64,000 nt of DNA from Streptomyces sp. YPW6 (GCF_018866325.1 NZ_CP076457.1:3135001-3199000), one strand, 5' to 3'; shown: positions 50,460-59,950, numbered from the stretch's first letter. Notes: generated by a model not told the origin, from the letters alone. Made by a program: numbers and translations.

Positions 50460-50945
50460 ATGACCGTTGCGTTCTTCTCCGGTAAGGGCCGTCGAATCGG
50501 CGTCGCTCTTGGTGCCGTGTCCGCGGGACTCCTTGTCCTGTCCGCCTGCGACAAGCCGACGCCGCTCGCGACCGTGACGGTCGGCAGCGACTCGGTGAAC
50601 ACCGAGGCCGCCTGTTACAACGACGGCGACGCGATCAAGGAATCGCTGATCCAGGGCTGCCTCAACAAGAAGGCGGACAAGGTCGTCGAGATCTCGATGG
50701 ACGACAAGGTCCGCTTCGGCGTCGACCCCGAGATCGCCGACAACGGCTGGACGCTCTTCATCAACGGCCAGCAGGCCGAGCAGGAGCCGTACACGAACAC
50801 GTACCGGACGATCCCCGGAAACGCGTTCCTCGCCAGCCAGACGGGCCAGACCGCCGAGGAGACGACCGTCTCCATCGTGGAGACCAAGGGCAAGAAGCTC
50901 ACGGGCATCTGGCAGTTCGAGTTCAAGAACAAGAACAAGAACTGA
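50460..50945 (+). CDS. DUF2771 lipoprotein
   Basis: A 161-residue exported lipoprotein. The signal sequence ends with the lipobox LVLSAC (Cys30), after which the protein is anchored to the membrane exterior. The mature part starts DKPTPLATVTVGSDSVNTEA and holds CYNDGDAI and GCLNKK, with GWTLFINGQ later, as in DUF2771. The C-terminus is a run of Lys/Asn. A -10-like GATAGC precedes the ATG at 50460 with a short leader. Role unknown. Confidence 0.87.
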   Translation: MTVAFFSGKGRRIGVALGAVSAGLLVLSACDKPTPLATVTVGSDSVNTEAACYNDGDAIKESLIQGCLNKKADKVVEISMDDKVRFGVDPEIADNGWTLFINGQQAEQEPYTNTYRTIPGNAFLASQTGQTAEETTVSIVETKGKKLTGIWQFEFKNKNKN

Positions 50946-51021
50946 CCCGGATCCACCGGGACGGCTCCCCGACAGGGTTTCGTCCCTCCGCTCCCCGTCC
51001 TCGACTCTGAGGCTGACATCC

Positions 51022-51726
51022 GTGCGTGTGCTCGTCGTGACCGCTGTCCCGGTGGAACGGGACGCGGTCACGCGTGCGTTCGGCGGCCCCGAGGAGCACC
51101 TGACGCTGCCGGGAGCCGAGCTGCACCGCTGCGGCGCCTTCGACGTCCTGGCCGGCGGTGCGGGACCGGCCGCCGCCGCGGCGGCCACCGCGTTCGCCCT
51201 GGCGTCGGCGTCCGGGCCGTACGGGCTCGTCGTCTCGGCCGGGATCGGCGGGGCGTTCACCCCCGTGACCCCGCTCGGCTCGCTGATCGTGGCGGACGGC
51301 ATCGTCGCCGCCGACCTGGGCGCGGAGACCGCCGAGGGCTTCCTGCCGGTCACCGCGCTCGGCTTCGGCCGGGACCGCTTCACCCCGCCGCCCGCGCTGG
51401 TACGCGAGGTCTCGGCCGCCACCGGCGCGGCCGCCGGCCCCGTGCTCACCGTCTCCACCGTGACCGGCAGCGCCGAACGCGCCGCCGCCCTGCTCGCCGC
51501 GCACCCGGGGGCGCTGGCCGAGGCGATGGAGGGCTTCGGGGTCGCGGAGGCCGCCGCCCGGGCCGGCGTGCCCGTACTGGAGGTGCGGGCCGTCTCGAAC
51601 GCCGTCGGCCCCCGCGACCGGGACGCCTGGCGCGTCGGCGACGCGCTGGCCGCGCTCACGGACGCGTTCGGCGCGGCGGCGCCCGTACTGGACGTCTGGA
51701 ACAGCCACGAGAACCCGGAAGGTTGA
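51022..51726 (+). CDS. mqnB: Futalosine hydrolase
   Basis: A 234-residue nucleoside hydrolase of the PNP/MTAN fold that splits futalosine into dehypoxanthine futalosine and hypoxanthine in the futalosine pathway to menaquinone. Visible features are RVLVVTAVPVERDAVTRAFG, GLVVSAGIGGAF (phosphate/nucleoside site), MEGFGVAEAAARAGVPVLEV (substrate-binding ME) and SNAVGPRDRDAWRV (catalytic acidic region). The GTG at 51022 has GAGG upstream. It is 6 bp before mqnD. Confidence 0.93.
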   Translation: MRVLVVTAVPVERDAVTRAFGGPEEHLTLPGAELHRCGAFDVLAGGAGPAAAAAATAFALASASGPYGLVVSAGIGGAFTPVTPLGSLIVADGIVAADLGAETAEGFLPVTALGFGRDRFTPPPALVREVSAATGAAAGPVLTVSTVTGSAERAAALLAAHPGALAEAMEGFGVAEAAARAGVPVLEVRAVSNAVGPRDRDAWRVGDALAALTDAFGAAAPVLDVWNSHENPEG

Positions 51727-51732
51727 ACCGGC

Positions 51733-52623
51733 ATGACCCACGACACCGACACCGGCACCGCGGCCGGCGACAGCCCGGCCGGGGACGCGCTCCGGATCGC
51801 CTACTCGCCCTGCCCCAACGACACCTTCGTCTTCGACGCCTGGGCGCACGGCCGGGTCCCCGGCGCGCCCGCGCTGGACGTGACCTTCGCCGACATCGAC
51901 ATCACCAACGGCATGGCCGAACGCGGTGAGCTGGACGTCCTGAAGGTGTCGTACGCGGTCCTGCCCTGGGTCCTGGACGAGTACACGCTGCTGCCGTGCG
52001 GCGGGGCGCTGGGCCGGGGCTGCGGGCCGCTGGTCCTCGGCAAGGAGCTGGGCCTCGACCTGACCGGCCGGACCGTCGCCGTGCCGAGCGAGCGCTCGAC
52101 GGCGTACCTGCTGTTCCGGCTCTGGGCGGCGGAGATGGTGCCGGGCGGCGTCGGCGAGGTCGTCGTGATGCCGTTCGACGAGATCATGCCCGCCGTACGG
52201 GACGGGAAGGTGGACGCCGGCCTGGTCATCCACGAGGCCCGCTTCACGTACCGGAACTTCGGGCTCCACAACCTGGCCGACCTGGGCCGGCACTGGGAGG
52301 ACACCACCGGTCTCCCGATCCCCCTCGGCGCGATCATCGCCAAGCGCTCCCTGGGCGAGGAGACCCTGCGCCGCCTGGCCGACGCCGCCCGCAGCTCGGT
52401 CCGCCTCGCCTGGGACCACCCGGAGGTCTCCCGGCCGTACGTCCTGGAGCACGCCCAGGAGATGGACCCGGCCGTCGCGGACCAGCACATCGGGCTGTAC
52501 GTGAACGAGTTCACCGCCGACCTCGGCGAGGACGGCTACGCGGCGGTCCGCGGCCTGCTCACCCGCGCGGCGGCGGAGGGACTGGTACCGCCGCTGGGTC
52601 CGGACGCGCTGGCGTTTCCCTGA
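51733..52623 (+). CDS. mqnD: 1,4-dihydroxy-6-naphthoate synthase
   Basis: A 296-residue enzyme with a periplasmic-binding-protein fold that converts cyclic dehypoxanthine futalosine to 1,4-dihydroxy-6-naphthoate. Family marks are IAYSPCPNDTFVFDAW at the N-terminus, ELDVLKVSYAVLPWVLDEY, GRGCGPLVLGK and VVIHEARFTYRNFGL. The first 20 residues are an Asp/Thr/Gly-rich extension. Six bases separate it from mqnB, so the two are co-transcribed. The other pathway genes (mqnA, mqnC) are not in the window. Confidence 0.95.
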   Translation: MTHDTDTGTAAGDSPAGDALRIAYSPCPNDTFVFDAWAHGRVPGAPALDVTFADIDITNGMAERGELDVLKVSYAVLPWVLDEYTLLPCGGALGRGCGPLVLGKELGLDLTGRTVAVPSERSTAYLLFRLWAAEMVPGGVGEVVVMPFDEIMPAVRDGKVDAGLVIHEARFTYRNFGLHNLADLGRHWEDTTGLPIPLGAIIAKRSLGEETLRRLADAARSSVRLAWDHPEVSRPYVLEHAQEMDPAVADQHIGLYVNEFTADLGEDGYAAVRGLLTRAAAEGLVPPLGPDALAFP

Positions 52624-52658
52624 ACGACGGGCGGGCGCCGGGTCCGGCCCGGCGCTTC

Positions 52659-52688
52659 GGGCCTGACCCGGCCGGCCGGGTCAGGCCC
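52659..52688. terminator. Perfect 13-bp hairpin between mqnD and cold-shock gene
   Basis: GGGCCTGACCCGG and CCGGGTCAGGCCC with a CCGG loop, between two convergent stops. Likely ends both transcripts. Confidence 0.85.
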
Positions 52689-52707
52689 CTGTGCACGTGT
52701 CGCGCCC

Positions 52708-53091
52708 CTACACGTCGAGCTGGTCGGCGACCGCCCGCAGCAGGCCCGCGATCTTGGCGCCCGCGGCCTTGTCCGGGTAGCGGCCCCGCTCCAGCTGCGG
52801 CGTGATGTTCTCCAGGACCGTCGTCAGGTCCTGCACGATCGATGCCAGCTCGTCGGGCTTGCGGCGCTGTGCGGCCGCGACGGACGGGGTCGGGTCGAGG
52901 ACCACCACGGAAAGGGCCTGGTCGCCGCGCTGGCCCGCGACCACGCCGAATTCCACGCGCTGGCCGGGCTTGAGCGCGTCGACTCCGGCAGGGAGTACCG
53001 ACGAGTGGACGAAGACGTCGCCGCCGTCGTCGCGGGAGAGAAAGCCGAAGCCCTTCTCGCTGTTGAACCACTTGACCTTGCCGGTGGGCAC
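52708..53091 (-). CDS. Cold-shock-domain protein with C-terminal extension
   Basis: A 127-residue protein. Residues 1-65 are a cold-shock domain: GKVKWFNSEKGFGFLSRDDG (RNP1 KGFGF) and DVFVHSSVL (RNP2 VFVHSS). A helical extension of about 60 residues follows (QRRKPDELASIVQDLTTVLE, YPDKAAGAKIAGLLRAVADQ), longer than classical CspA types and typical of one Streptomyces subgroup. It binds single-stranded RNA or DNA. The GTG at 53091 fits the usual start MPTGKVKWF. Confidence 0.93.
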   Translation of the reverse strand: MPTGKVKWFNSEKGFGFLSRDDGGDVFVHSSVLPAGVDALKPGQRVEFGVVAGQRGDQALSVVVLDPTPSVAAAQRRKPDELASIVQDLTTVLENITPQLERGRYPDKAAGAKIAGLLRAVADQLDV

Positions 53092-53269
53092 GTCTGTCCT
53101 CGTCCTCGTACTCGTCGGTGTGCGGGAGAGCCGGAACAACGGCTCCGAAAAGCACCGGATAGCAATACAGCGGGTCACCGTGACCCGCCCGGTCCCAGGC
53201 TAATGGCCCTACGGCCGGTGACAAGACGCCGCCGGAGAGTTCCTCCGGGCTGGGAACTACCCTGGTCGC

Positions 53270-53506
53270 GTGAGTACTACTCCTTCAGGCGCAGGCGACC
53301 GGCTCGTTCAGGTCGGCGCGATCGTCTTCTTCGTCGGCGCACTGGCCACACTGGTCACCGTCGCCCCGCTGTTCCTCGGTACGGACCCGTTCCCGCCGAT
53401 CGCGTACGGCGTCTGCATGCTGATGGGCGTCGGGTTCCTGATCGCCGGAGCGGGCGTGGTCCGCTCGGCGTGGGCGAACTCGCCGAAGCGGGCCGCAGGC
53501 TCCTAG
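53270..53506 (+). CDS. Small two-helix membrane protein
   Basis: A 78-residue protein with two hydrophobic helices (about residues 15-33 and 44-66). A -10 hexamer TACCCT ends 6 nt before the GTG at 53270, suggesting a leaderless mRNA. No family recognised; conserved small membrane proteins of this form are common in Streptomyces. Confidence 0.75.
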   Translation: MSTTPSGAGDRLVQVGAIVFFVGALATLVTVAPLFLGTDPFPPIAYGVCMLMGVGFLIAGAGVVRSAWANSPKRAAGS

Positions 53507-53512
53507 GTGTAC

Positions 53513-53543
53513 GGATCACGAGCGTGGTGAACGCTCGTGATCC
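53513..53543. terminator. Perfect 13-bp hairpin between convergent genes
   Basis: GGATCACGAGCGT and ACGCTCGTGATCC with loop GGTGA, just after the small membrane protein stop and before the HAD gene stop. Confidence 0.85.
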
Positions 53544-53567
53544 ATACATCCAGGGCCTCCCCGGCGC

Positions 53568-54224
53568 CTACGCCGCCCGGCCGGCCTCGAAAGCGGCCAG
53601 CCAGGCCGGGAAGCCCGTCAGGTCCGCCAGCACCACGTCCGCGCCCGCCGCCCGCAGCTCCGCCGCGTCGCACGGGCCCGTCGTCACCCCGAGCGACAGT
53701 GCTCCGGCCACCCGCGCCCCGCGCACGTCGCCGGTGTGGTCGCCGACGTACACCTGGGCCCCCTGCTCGCGCAGGGCCTCGCCCTTGGCCTCCGCCCACA
53801 GCGAGCCGATCACCGTGTCCGGCTCGATGCCGAGGTGGGCCAGGTGCAGTTTCGCGTTCGGCTCGTGCTTCGCCGTGACGACGACCGCCCGGCCGCCGAG
53901 CTCCCGGACCGCCGCCACCGCCTCCCGCGCCCCGTCGAGCGCCGTGCTCGGGGCTATCGCGTGGTCCGGGTAGATCTCCCGGTAGCGGTCGGCGACGGCC
54001 GGCACCCTGTCGGCCGGGAACCAGTGCGCGAGCTCCGTCTCCAGCGGCGGGCCGATCCGGCTCACCACCAGATCGACGTCGATGCGCGCGCCCGTCTCGG
54101 CGGCGAGGGCGCGGTAGGCGGCGGCGATGCCGGGGCGGGAGTCGACGAGCGTCATGTCGAGGTCGAAGCCGACCGTCAGGGGCCGGTGGGCGGGGTGCTG
54201 AACGGGAGAAGCCATGCCCGCCAT
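53568..54224 (-). CDS. HAD-superfamily hydrolase (phosphoglycolate-phosphatase-like)
   Basis: A 218-residue phosphatase. Motif I is FDLDMTLVDS (nucleophile D21, D23), motif II VVTAK, motif III K in WAEAKGEAL and motif IV VGDHTGD. A helical cap follows motif I. Substrates are usually small phosphorylated sugars or glycolate. Start could be the ATG at 54224 or 54215; neither has a strong ribosome site. It is divergent from the siderophore operon. Confidence 0.9.
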   Translation of the reverse strand: MAGMASPVQHPAHRPLTVGFDLDMTLVDSRPGIAAAYRALAAETGARIDVDLVVSRIGPPLETELAHWFPADRVPAVADRYREIYPDHAIAPSTALDGAREAVAAVRELGGRAVVVTAKHEPNAKLHLAHLGIEPDTVIGSLWAEAKGEALREQGAQVYVGDHTGDVRGARVAGALSLGVTTGPCDAAELRAAGADVVLADLTGFPAWLAAFEAGRAA

Positions 54225-54264
54225 TCTGCCGACCGGCCCCCGTCGGCGGCGACATCGCGCCGCC

Positions 54265-54300
54265 TAGACTGAGGCGCGCACTTAGCCAAGCCTTACCGGA
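54265..54300. promoter_or_regulatory. Promoter with iron-box-like site for the siderophore operon
   Basis: TAGACT (54265-54270) may be the -10, and TTAGCCAAGCCTTACCGGA (54282-54300) matches 12 of 19 positions of the DmdR1/IdeR iron-box consensus (TTAGGTTAGGCTAACCTAA). It lies 55 bp upstream of the first permease gene. Iron repression is a reasonable inference. Confidence 0.5.
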
Positions 54301-54354
54301 CCGGCCCGGTCCGTACCGCCCGCTCGTCCCCCGCGTCCGACCCGATTGGTTCCC

Positions 54355-55413
54355 ATGTCAGCGTCCGCGCCCGTGCGGGCCGCCGCGCCGCCCGGTGCGC
54401 CCGTTGCGCCCCGCGCACCCCGCCTCTCCCGACGCGCGGCCGCGACGGGTGCGGCCGTCGTCGCCCTGCTGCTGGCCGTCCTGCTGAGCCTCGCCGTGGG
54501 CGCGCGCTCCATCCCGCCGGGCGAGGTGCTCGACGCCCTGCTGCACGGCGGGCACTCGGACGCCGCCGAGGTGATCCGCTCCCTGCGGGTGCCGCGCACG
54601 CTCGTCGGGCTGATGGTCGGCGCGGCACTGGCGCTCGCGGGCACGGTGCTCCAGGGCATCACCCGCAACCCCATCGCCGACCCCGGCATCCTCGGCATCA
54701 GCCAGGGCGCTTCGGTGGCCGTGGTGACGGCCATCGCGTTCGCGGGGGTCCACACGCTCACCGGCTATGTGTGGTTCGCCTTCGCGGGCGCGGGCGTCGC
54801 CTCGGTCGCCGTGTACGCCATCGCCTCCCGGGGGCGCGGCGGCGCGACCCCGGTGAAGCTCGCACTCGGCGGCGCGGCGATCAACGCCCTGCTGGTGTCG
54901 GTGACGATGGGGATCCTCACGACGAAGGCGTCGGCGCTGGACGAGTTCCGCTTCTGGCAGGTCGGTTCGATCGCGGGCCGTCAGGCGGACGTCGTGCAGC
55001 AGGTGTGGCCGTTCCTCCTCGTCGGCACGGTGCTCGTGCTCGCCGTCGCCCGCGGCCTGGACGCGCTCGCGCTCGGCGAGGACGTGGCGAAGGGGCTCGG
55101 TCAGAACGTCGCGGCGGTCCGGATCGTCGGCGGCGCCGGGGCGACCGTGCTGACCGGGGTCGGCGTCGCCGCCGCCGGGCCGGTCGCGTTCATCGGGCTC
55201 GCCGTCCCGCACATCGCCCGCGCGGTCGTCGGCAGCGACCACCGCTGGGTGCTGCCCATGGCGGCCCTGATCGGGCCGGTGATGCTGCTCGTCTCGGACG
55301 TCGTCGGCCGGATCGTGTTCCCGCCGAGCGAGGTACCGGCGGGTGTGATGACAGCGCTGATCGGGGTGCCGTTCCTGGTCGCCCTGGTGCGCCGGAAGGC
55401 GGTGCCGGCATGA
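54355..55413 (+). CDS. Iron-siderophore ABC permease (FecCD family), first
   Basis: A 352-residue membrane protein with about nine or ten helices. FecCD hallmarks are [40 protein letters not shown] and [18 protein letters not shown]. It forms the translocation channel with the next permease. The ATG at 54355 is the first in frame after the promoter. The stop overlaps the next start by 4 nt (ATGA). Part of a four-gene uptake operon. Confidence 0.92.
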   Translation: MSASAPVRAAAPPGAPVAPRAPRLSRRAAATGAAVVALLLAVLLSLAVGARSIPPGEVLDALLHGGHSDAAEVIRSLRVPRTLVGLMVGAALALAGTVLQGITRNPIADPGILGISQGASVAVVTAIAFAGVHTLTGYVWFAFAGAGVASVAVYAIASRGRGGATPVKLALGGAAINALLVSVTMGILTTKASALDEFRFWQVGSIAGRQADVVQQVWPFLLVGTVLVLAVARGLDALALGEDVAKGLGQNVAAVRIVGGAGATVLTGVGVAAAGPVAFIGLAVPHIARAVVGSDHRWVLPMAALIGPVMLLVSDVVGRIVFPPSEVPAGVMTALIGVPFLVALVRRKAVPA

Positions 55414-56711
55414 GCGGCACCCGTACACCGGGGAGCGGTGCCCGCGTGAACGACGCCCGTACGCCCTCGGAGGCCGGGACGGACCGGAAGGCCGGGACGG
55501 CCGGGAAGGCCGAGGAGAGCTCGGGGGCCGGGGAGACCTCGATATCCGGGGCGACCTCGGAGTCCGGGGCGACCTCGGGGGCCGCGAAGACCTCGATGTC
55601 CGGGACGGCCTCGGGGGCCGGAGCGGCTTCGATATCCGGGGCGGCCTCGGCATCCGTGCGGGTCCGGCCCGCCGGGTACGTGCTCGTGAAGGCCGGGCCG
55701 CGCGGCCGGTTCCTGCTGCACCGCAGGGCGTCCGTGGCGGCTGCGGCCCTGGCCGTCTTCCTGGCCGCCGTCTGCGTCGCCTACCTCTGCGTCGGGGAGA
55801 GCTTCGTCGCGCCCGGCGAGGTCGTGAAGGTGATCCTCGGGCAGCCGTCGTCGGCCGAGCTGGTCGTGGGCACGCTGCGGCTGCCGCGCCTGGTCGTCGG
55901 GCTGCTGGTCGGCGCCGCGTTCGGGATCGCCGGGGCGCTGATCCAGACGGTCGCCCGCAACCCTCTGGCCAGCCCCGACATCATCGGCATCAGCCAGGGC
56001 GCGAGCGCGCTCACGGTCGGTGCGATGACCTTCGGCATCACCTCGTACACCGTCCTGCCCTACCTCTCCGTCATCGGCGGAGTGGCCGCGGCGGCCCTCG
56101 TCCACGTCTTCGCGTGGCGCGGCGGCCTGCACGCCACCCGGTTCGTCCTCATCGGCATCGGCTTCGCCGTCGCCCTGCGGTCGGTGACCACGCTGTTCCT
56201 GACCAAGGGCGACTACCTCGTCGCCCAGCAGGCGCAGATCTGGATGACCGGTTCGCTGAACGGGCGGGGCTGGTCGGAGGCCGCCCCGATCGGCTGGACG
56301 CTGCTGGTGCTGCTGCCCGCCGTCGCCTGGGCGGCCCGCGCGCAGCGCACCGTCTCGATGGACGACGACACGGCGACCGGCCTGGGCGTGCGCCTGGGGC
56401 GCGTACGGCTCGGGCTCGTCGCCCTCGGCGTGGTCCTGGCGTCCGTGGCGACGGGGACGGCGGGCCCGGTGGACTTCGTGGCGCTGCTCGCCCCGCAGAT
56501 CGCCCGCCGGATGACCCGGACCGCGCAGATCCCCCTGCTGTCCTCGGCGTTGCTGGGTGCCGTGATCGTCGTCCTCGGCGACCTGCTGGCTCGCAGGCTG
56601 TTCTCGCCCACCGAACTGCCCGTGGGCGTCCTCACGGCGGCGGTCGGCGCCCCGTATCTGATCTGGCTGATCATCCGCGGCCACCGTAGCCGCAGTGGAG
56701 GCACCGCATGA
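55410..56711 (+). CDS. Iron-siderophore ABC permease (FecCD family), second, with long N-terminal extension
   Basis: A 433-residue protein, about 90 longer than usual. The last 330 residues are Fec[42 protein letters not shown] and [17 protein letters not shown]. The first 90 are a low-complexity Ala/Gly/Ser region ([20 protein letters not shown] and repeats) encoded by GGGGCGACCTCG-type DNA repeats. The ATG at 55410 overlaps the previous stop. Pairs with the first permease to form a heterodimeric channel. Confidence 0.9.
   Translation: MSGTRTPGSGARVNDARTPSEAGTDRKAGTAGKAEESSGAGETSISGATSESGATSGAAKTSMSGTASGAGAASISGAASASVRVRPAGYVLVKAGPRGRFLLHRRASVAAAALAVFLAAVCVAYLCVGESFVAPGEVVKVILGQPSSAELVVGTLRLPRLVVGLLVGAAFGIAGALIQTVARNPLASPDIIGISQGASALTVGAMTFGITSYTVLPYLSVIGGVAAAALVHVFAWRGGLHATRFVLIGIGFAVALRSVTTLFLTKGDYLVAQQAQIWMTGSLNGRGWSEAAPIGWTLLVLLPAVAWAARAQRTVSMDDDTATGLGVRLGRVRLGLVALGVVLASVATGTAGPVDFVALLAPQIARRMTRTAQIPLLSSALLGAVIVVLGDLLARRLFSPTELPVGVLTAAVGAPYLIWLIIRGHRSRSGGTA
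55525..55665 (+). repeat. Repeat expansion in second permease N-terminus
   Basis: Irregular repeats of TCCGGGGCGACCTCG/GGGGCC/TCGATATCCGG recur about eight times and encode SGA/TSxSG units. Confidence 0.75.
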
Positions 56712-57748
56712 GCCCGACGAACGACGCGGCGCAGCCGGGCTCCCGCCTGGCCGCGCGCTCCCTCACCCTCGCGTACGAGGACCGCACCGTGGTCCACGAA
56801 CTGGACCTCACCGTGCCCGACGGACAGGTCACCGTCATCGTCGGCCCGAACGCCTGTGGCAAGTCCACCACCCTGCGGGCGCTCGGCCGGCTGCTGAAGC
56901 CGCGCGGCGGGGCGGTCCTGCTGGACGGTACGGAGCTGGCGCGGATACCCACGAAGCAGATCGCCCGGTCCATCGGACTGCTCCCGCAGACCCCGGTGGC
57001 GCCCGAGGCGATCACCGTCTCCGACCTGGTCGCGCGGGGCCGGCAGCCGCACCAGAGCTGGTGGCAGCAGTGGTCGGACGAGGACGAGCGGGCGGTGACC
57101 GACGCCATGGCCCGTACGGATGTGACGGCGCTGGCCGACCGGGCGGTGGACGAGCTGTCGGGCGGTCAGCGTCAGCGGGTGTGGATCGCGATGGCGCTGG
57201 CCCAGGACACGGACCTGCTGCTGCTCGACGAGCCGACGACGTACCTGGACATCGCGCACCAGGTGGAAGTCCTCGACCTGGTGCGCCAGTTGGCGGCCCC
57301 CGCCGCGGACGGCACCCGGGGCCGTACCGTCGTCACCGTGCTGCACGACCTCAACCAGGCCGCCCGGTACGCGGACCGCCTCGTCGCCATGAGGGACGGC
57401 CGGATCGTGGCGGAAGGCGCACCCGGGGACATCGTCACGGCCGAGCTCGTCCGCGAGGTCTTCGGCCTGGAGGCGGTGATCGTCCCGGACCCGGTGACGG
57501 GTTCGCCGCTGGTCGTCCCGGGCGCTCCCTGGAGTCCTGCGCCGCCCTCCGCGCCGGCGTCCTCGTCATCTTCCGCTCCCTCGTCGCCGCCCTCCGCGCC
57601 GACGTCCTCGTCGCCTTCCGCTCCCTCGTCGCCTTCCACTCCCTCATCGGCCTCTGCTTCCTCGGAGGCCCCTGGTTCCGCCTCCTCCTCTGCCTCCGGT
57701 CCCGCCCCAGCCTCCGCTCCGACTCCCGGAAAGGCCCTCCGACCATGA
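56708..57748 (+). CDS. Iron-siderophore ABC ATP-binding protein with Ser/Pro-rich tail
   Basis: A 346-residue ATPase. Walker [10 protein letters not shown] (46-54), signature LSGGQ (150-154), Walker [10 protein letters not shown] (D174, E175) and the H-loop H213 are all intact. FepC-like features include [20 protein letters not shown]. After about residue 270 a Pro/Ser/Ala-rich tail of about 75 residues ([20 protein letters not shown] and more) has been added, absent from typical homologues. Start and stop overlap its neighbours as ATGA. Confidence 0.92.
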   Translation: MSPTNDAAQPGSRLAARSLTLAYEDRTVVHELDLTVPDGQVTVIVGPNACGKSTTLRALGRLLKPRGGAVLLDGTELARIPTKQIARSIGLLPQTPVAPEAITVSDLVARGRQPHQSWWQQWSDEDERAVTDAMARTDVTALADRAVDELSGGQRQRVWIAMALAQDTDLLLLDEPTTYLDIAHQVEVLDLVRQLAAPAADGTRGRTVVTVLHDLNQAARYADRLVAMRDGRIVAEGAPGDIVTAELVREVFGLEAVIVPDPVTGSPLVVPGAPWSPAPPSAPASSSSSAPSSPPSAPTSSSPSAPSSPSTPSSASASSEAPGSASSSASGPAPASAPTPGKALRP

Positions 57749-58722
57749 CCCAGCGCAGCTTCCGCCCCCGCGCCCTGGCCGCCGTGTCCCTGATGACCGT
57801 CGCCGCGCTGACCCTGGCCGCCTGCGGCTCGTCCGGCGGCTCCGGTTCCGACTCCGCGCCCGCCTCCGACGCCACCCGTACGGTGAAGACGGCGATGGGC
57901 GACGTGAAGGTCCCGAAGGCGCCCCGGCGGGTGGTCGTCCTGGACACCGCCGAACTGGACTCGGCCCTCACCCTCGGGGTGAAGCCGGTCGGCGCGACCC
58001 ACGCGGACGTGGCCTCGGGCTTCCTGAACTACCTGCCGAAGAACCAGGTCGCGGGCATCGAGGACGTCGGGCAGATGATGACCCCGAACCTGGAGGCCAT
58101 CGCCGGTCTGAAGCCCGACCTCATCCTCACCAGCAAGATCCGGCACGGCGACAAGTACGCCGAGCTGTCCAGGATCGCGCCGACCGTGATGACGGAGAGC
58201 ACCGGCTACCCCTGGAAGGAGAACTTCCGGGTCCACGCGGAGGCCCTCGGCAAACAGGCCGAGGCGGAGATGGTCACGGACGGCTACGCCGACCACGTGG
58301 CGGACGTGACGAAGGCGCTCGGCGGCGAGGAGAAGGCCGCCGCGACCGAGGTCAGCATGGTCCGCTTCGTCGAGGGAGCGGACATCCGCATCTACGGCAG
58401 GAAGAACTACATCGCCACCATCCTGGCCGATGTGGGGCTGGGCCGCCCCGCGATCACCGACCAGGCCAAGGACGGGTTCTCCTACGACGTCAGCCCCGAG
58501 AGGATCGACCTCGCGGACGCGGACGTGGTCTTCCACTCGACGTACGGCGACCCGAAGAAGGCCAAGGAGACGACGACCACCGGCAGCGGCCTGTGGAAGA
58601 ACATGGACGCCGTGAAGAACGGCAGGGTCTTCGCGGTCGACGACCAGCTGTGGATCCAGGGCATCGGCTACACCGCGGCCGACAGGATCCTCGGCGAACT
58701 CCACCGGAGCCTGACGGGTTGA
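57745..58722 (+). CDS. Iron-siderophore substrate-binding lipoprotein
   Basis: A 325-residue exported lipoprotein. The signal peptide ends with LTLAAC (lipobox, Cys at about 28). The mature part has the class III binding-protein fold: [46 protein letters not shown] and a long connecting helix. It captures ferric siderophore and delivers it to the permeases. The ATG at 57745 overlaps the ATPase stop. It closes the operon. Confidence 0.93.
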   Translation: MTQRSFRPRALAAVSLMTVAALTLAACGSSGGSGSDSAPASDATRTVKTAMGDVKVPKAPRRVVVLDTAELDSALTLGVKPVGATHADVASGFLNYLPKNQVAGIEDVGQMMTPNLEAIAGLKPDLILTSKIRHGDKYAELSRIAPTVMTESTGYPWKENFRVHAEALGKQAEAEMVTDGYADHVADVTKALGGEEKAAATEVSMVRFVEGADIRIYGRKNYIATILADVGLGRPAITDQAKDGFSYDVSPERIDLADADVVFHSTYGDPKKAKETTTTGSGLWKNMDAVKNGRVFAVDDQLWIQGIGYTAADRILGELHRSLTG

Positions 58723-58752
58723 CGTATCGCGGGCGGGGACGCCCCGGCGCTC

Positions 58753-59664
58753 TCACTTGCCGGTGACGTCCCAGCCGGCGCCGTCCGCGGCGGCGGCCTT
58801 CCCGAAGGCCGCCCACTCCGAGGCGTCGAGCCCGAGGGCGTCGAGGAGGTACGCGGAGACGGCGTCGGCGACGAGGGCGACCCGGGCGGGGTCCTCGTCG
58901 GTGGTCTCGGCGACCTTCTCCCCGGCGAGACCGCCCAGGGTGTGCTCACCCTCGTCGATGGTGAGCAGGCTCTTCGGGGACGGGCCGAGCCGGTAGGCGT
59001 CGGTGAACCACTCCGGCCCCCGGGTGGAGAGCTGGGACCGGTCCCGGCCGCCCGCCACGACCAGGGCCGGCATGGTCATCGTGGAGTAGTCCGGCCGCAT
59101 GAACGGAAGATGCTCGACCGCGAACGGGGTGAGGGAGTCACCCGTTCCGGTCGCGGCGATCAGGACGCCGGCCGCGACCGCGGGGTGCGTGAAGTCGGCC
59201 CCCGGTACCCCGTCGGCGTCGAGCACCCGCGCGCCGAGCAGTGTGCCGACGGTCTGCGCTCCCCAGGAGTGGCCGACGGCCGCGACCCGGCCGAGGTCGG
59301 CGCGGTCCTCGAGGCCGGGCACTTGGGCGAGGATGCCTCCCAGGCCGTCCAGAACGGCGTGGAGGTCGGATATCCGGACGCGCCAGACGGTGGCGAAACG
59401 CGGGTCGTCCCACCCGATGCCGTTGCGGCGGGAGTCCAAGTGGGTGGGCTGTACGACGACGAACCCGGCGGCGGCCCACCGGTCGACGAGGGGTTCGTAT
59501 CCGTCCATGGACCACGCGTTGCCGTGCGAGAACACGATGACGGGGAGGTTCCGGCCGGTCAGCGGGGCGGTGACCTTCACCTGGAGGTCCACGCCACGGT
59601 CGGGGGCGGGCACGGGGATCGGCTTGACCGCGACGATGCGTCGGTCCGGGTACTGAGCTGACAT
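58753..59664 (-). CDS. Alpha/beta hydrolase (dienelactone-hydrolase/PAF-AH-like)
   Basis: A 303-residue soluble hydrolase. VIVFSHGNAWSMDGY is the oxyanion strand, GHSWGAQ holds the nucleophile S133, ALVVAGGRDRSQ may hold the acid and LTIDEGEHTLGG the histidine. The start is the ATG at 59664 with GGAAGAAAG upstream. It is divergent from the TetR gene at 59951 and separated by two perfect dyads, so it is probably induced by a ligand of that repressor. Confidence 0.9.
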   Translation of the reverse strand: MSAQYPDRRIVAVKPIPVPAPDRGVDLQVKVTAPLTGRNLPVIVFSHGNAWSMDGYEPLVDRWAAAGFVVVQPTHLDSRRNGIGWDDPRFATVWRVRISDLHAVLDGLGGILAQVPGLEDRADLGRVAAVGHSWGAQTVGTLLGARVLDADGVPGADFTHPAVAAGVLIAATGTGDSLTPFAVEHLPFMRPDYSTMTMPALVVAGGRDRSQLSTRGPEWFTDAYRLGPSPKSLLTIDEGEHTLGGLAGEKVAETTDEDPARVALVADAVSAYLLDALGLDASEWAAFGKAAAADGAGWDVTGK

Positions 59665-59832
59665 GGGGAGCCACTTTCTTCCGTAGGGCGTGCGGCTGCT
59701 TCTTCTTCGCTCGGGCGCGCCGCCGCCTCTTCTGTCCTGGGCGCTCTGCCGCTGGGGGGGGGACGTGCCGCCGCTTCCCGGGCAGGGCGAAACCGCCGGC
59801 TCTGCCGCAGGTGAGCCGCCCCGCACACTTTC

Positions 59833-59873
59833 GCGGAACGCTGTTCCGCCAAATTAGCGGAACAATGTTCCGC
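59833..59873. promoter_or_regulatory. Duplicated perfect operator GCGGAAC-n3-GTTCCGC
   Basis: Two identical-arm dyads: GCGGAAC-GCT-GTTCCGC (59833-59849) and GCGGAAC-AAT-GTTCCGC (59857-59873), with start-to-start distance 24 bp. They lie between the hydrolase (start 59664) and the TetR gene (start 59951). This is a convincing double operator for the TetR protein. Confidence 0.85.
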
Positions 59874-59950
59874 GAGCAAGGAGGGGTCCGCGCAGGCCGG
59901 ACTCGTGAAGCAGGAATCGTGCAGCAGGACCCGTGAAGGAGGACCGGCCC

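Noticed and set aside
57520..57748. Separate gene in the Ser/Pro-rich end of the ATPase
   Set aside because: The frame is continuous with the ATPase and its stop overlaps the lipoprotein start as ATGA, so it is a tail and not a new gene.
54265..58722. Siderophore biosynthesis cluster
   Set aside because: Only uptake genes are present; no NRPS, NIS synthetase or lysine/ornithine hydroxylase is found in the window.
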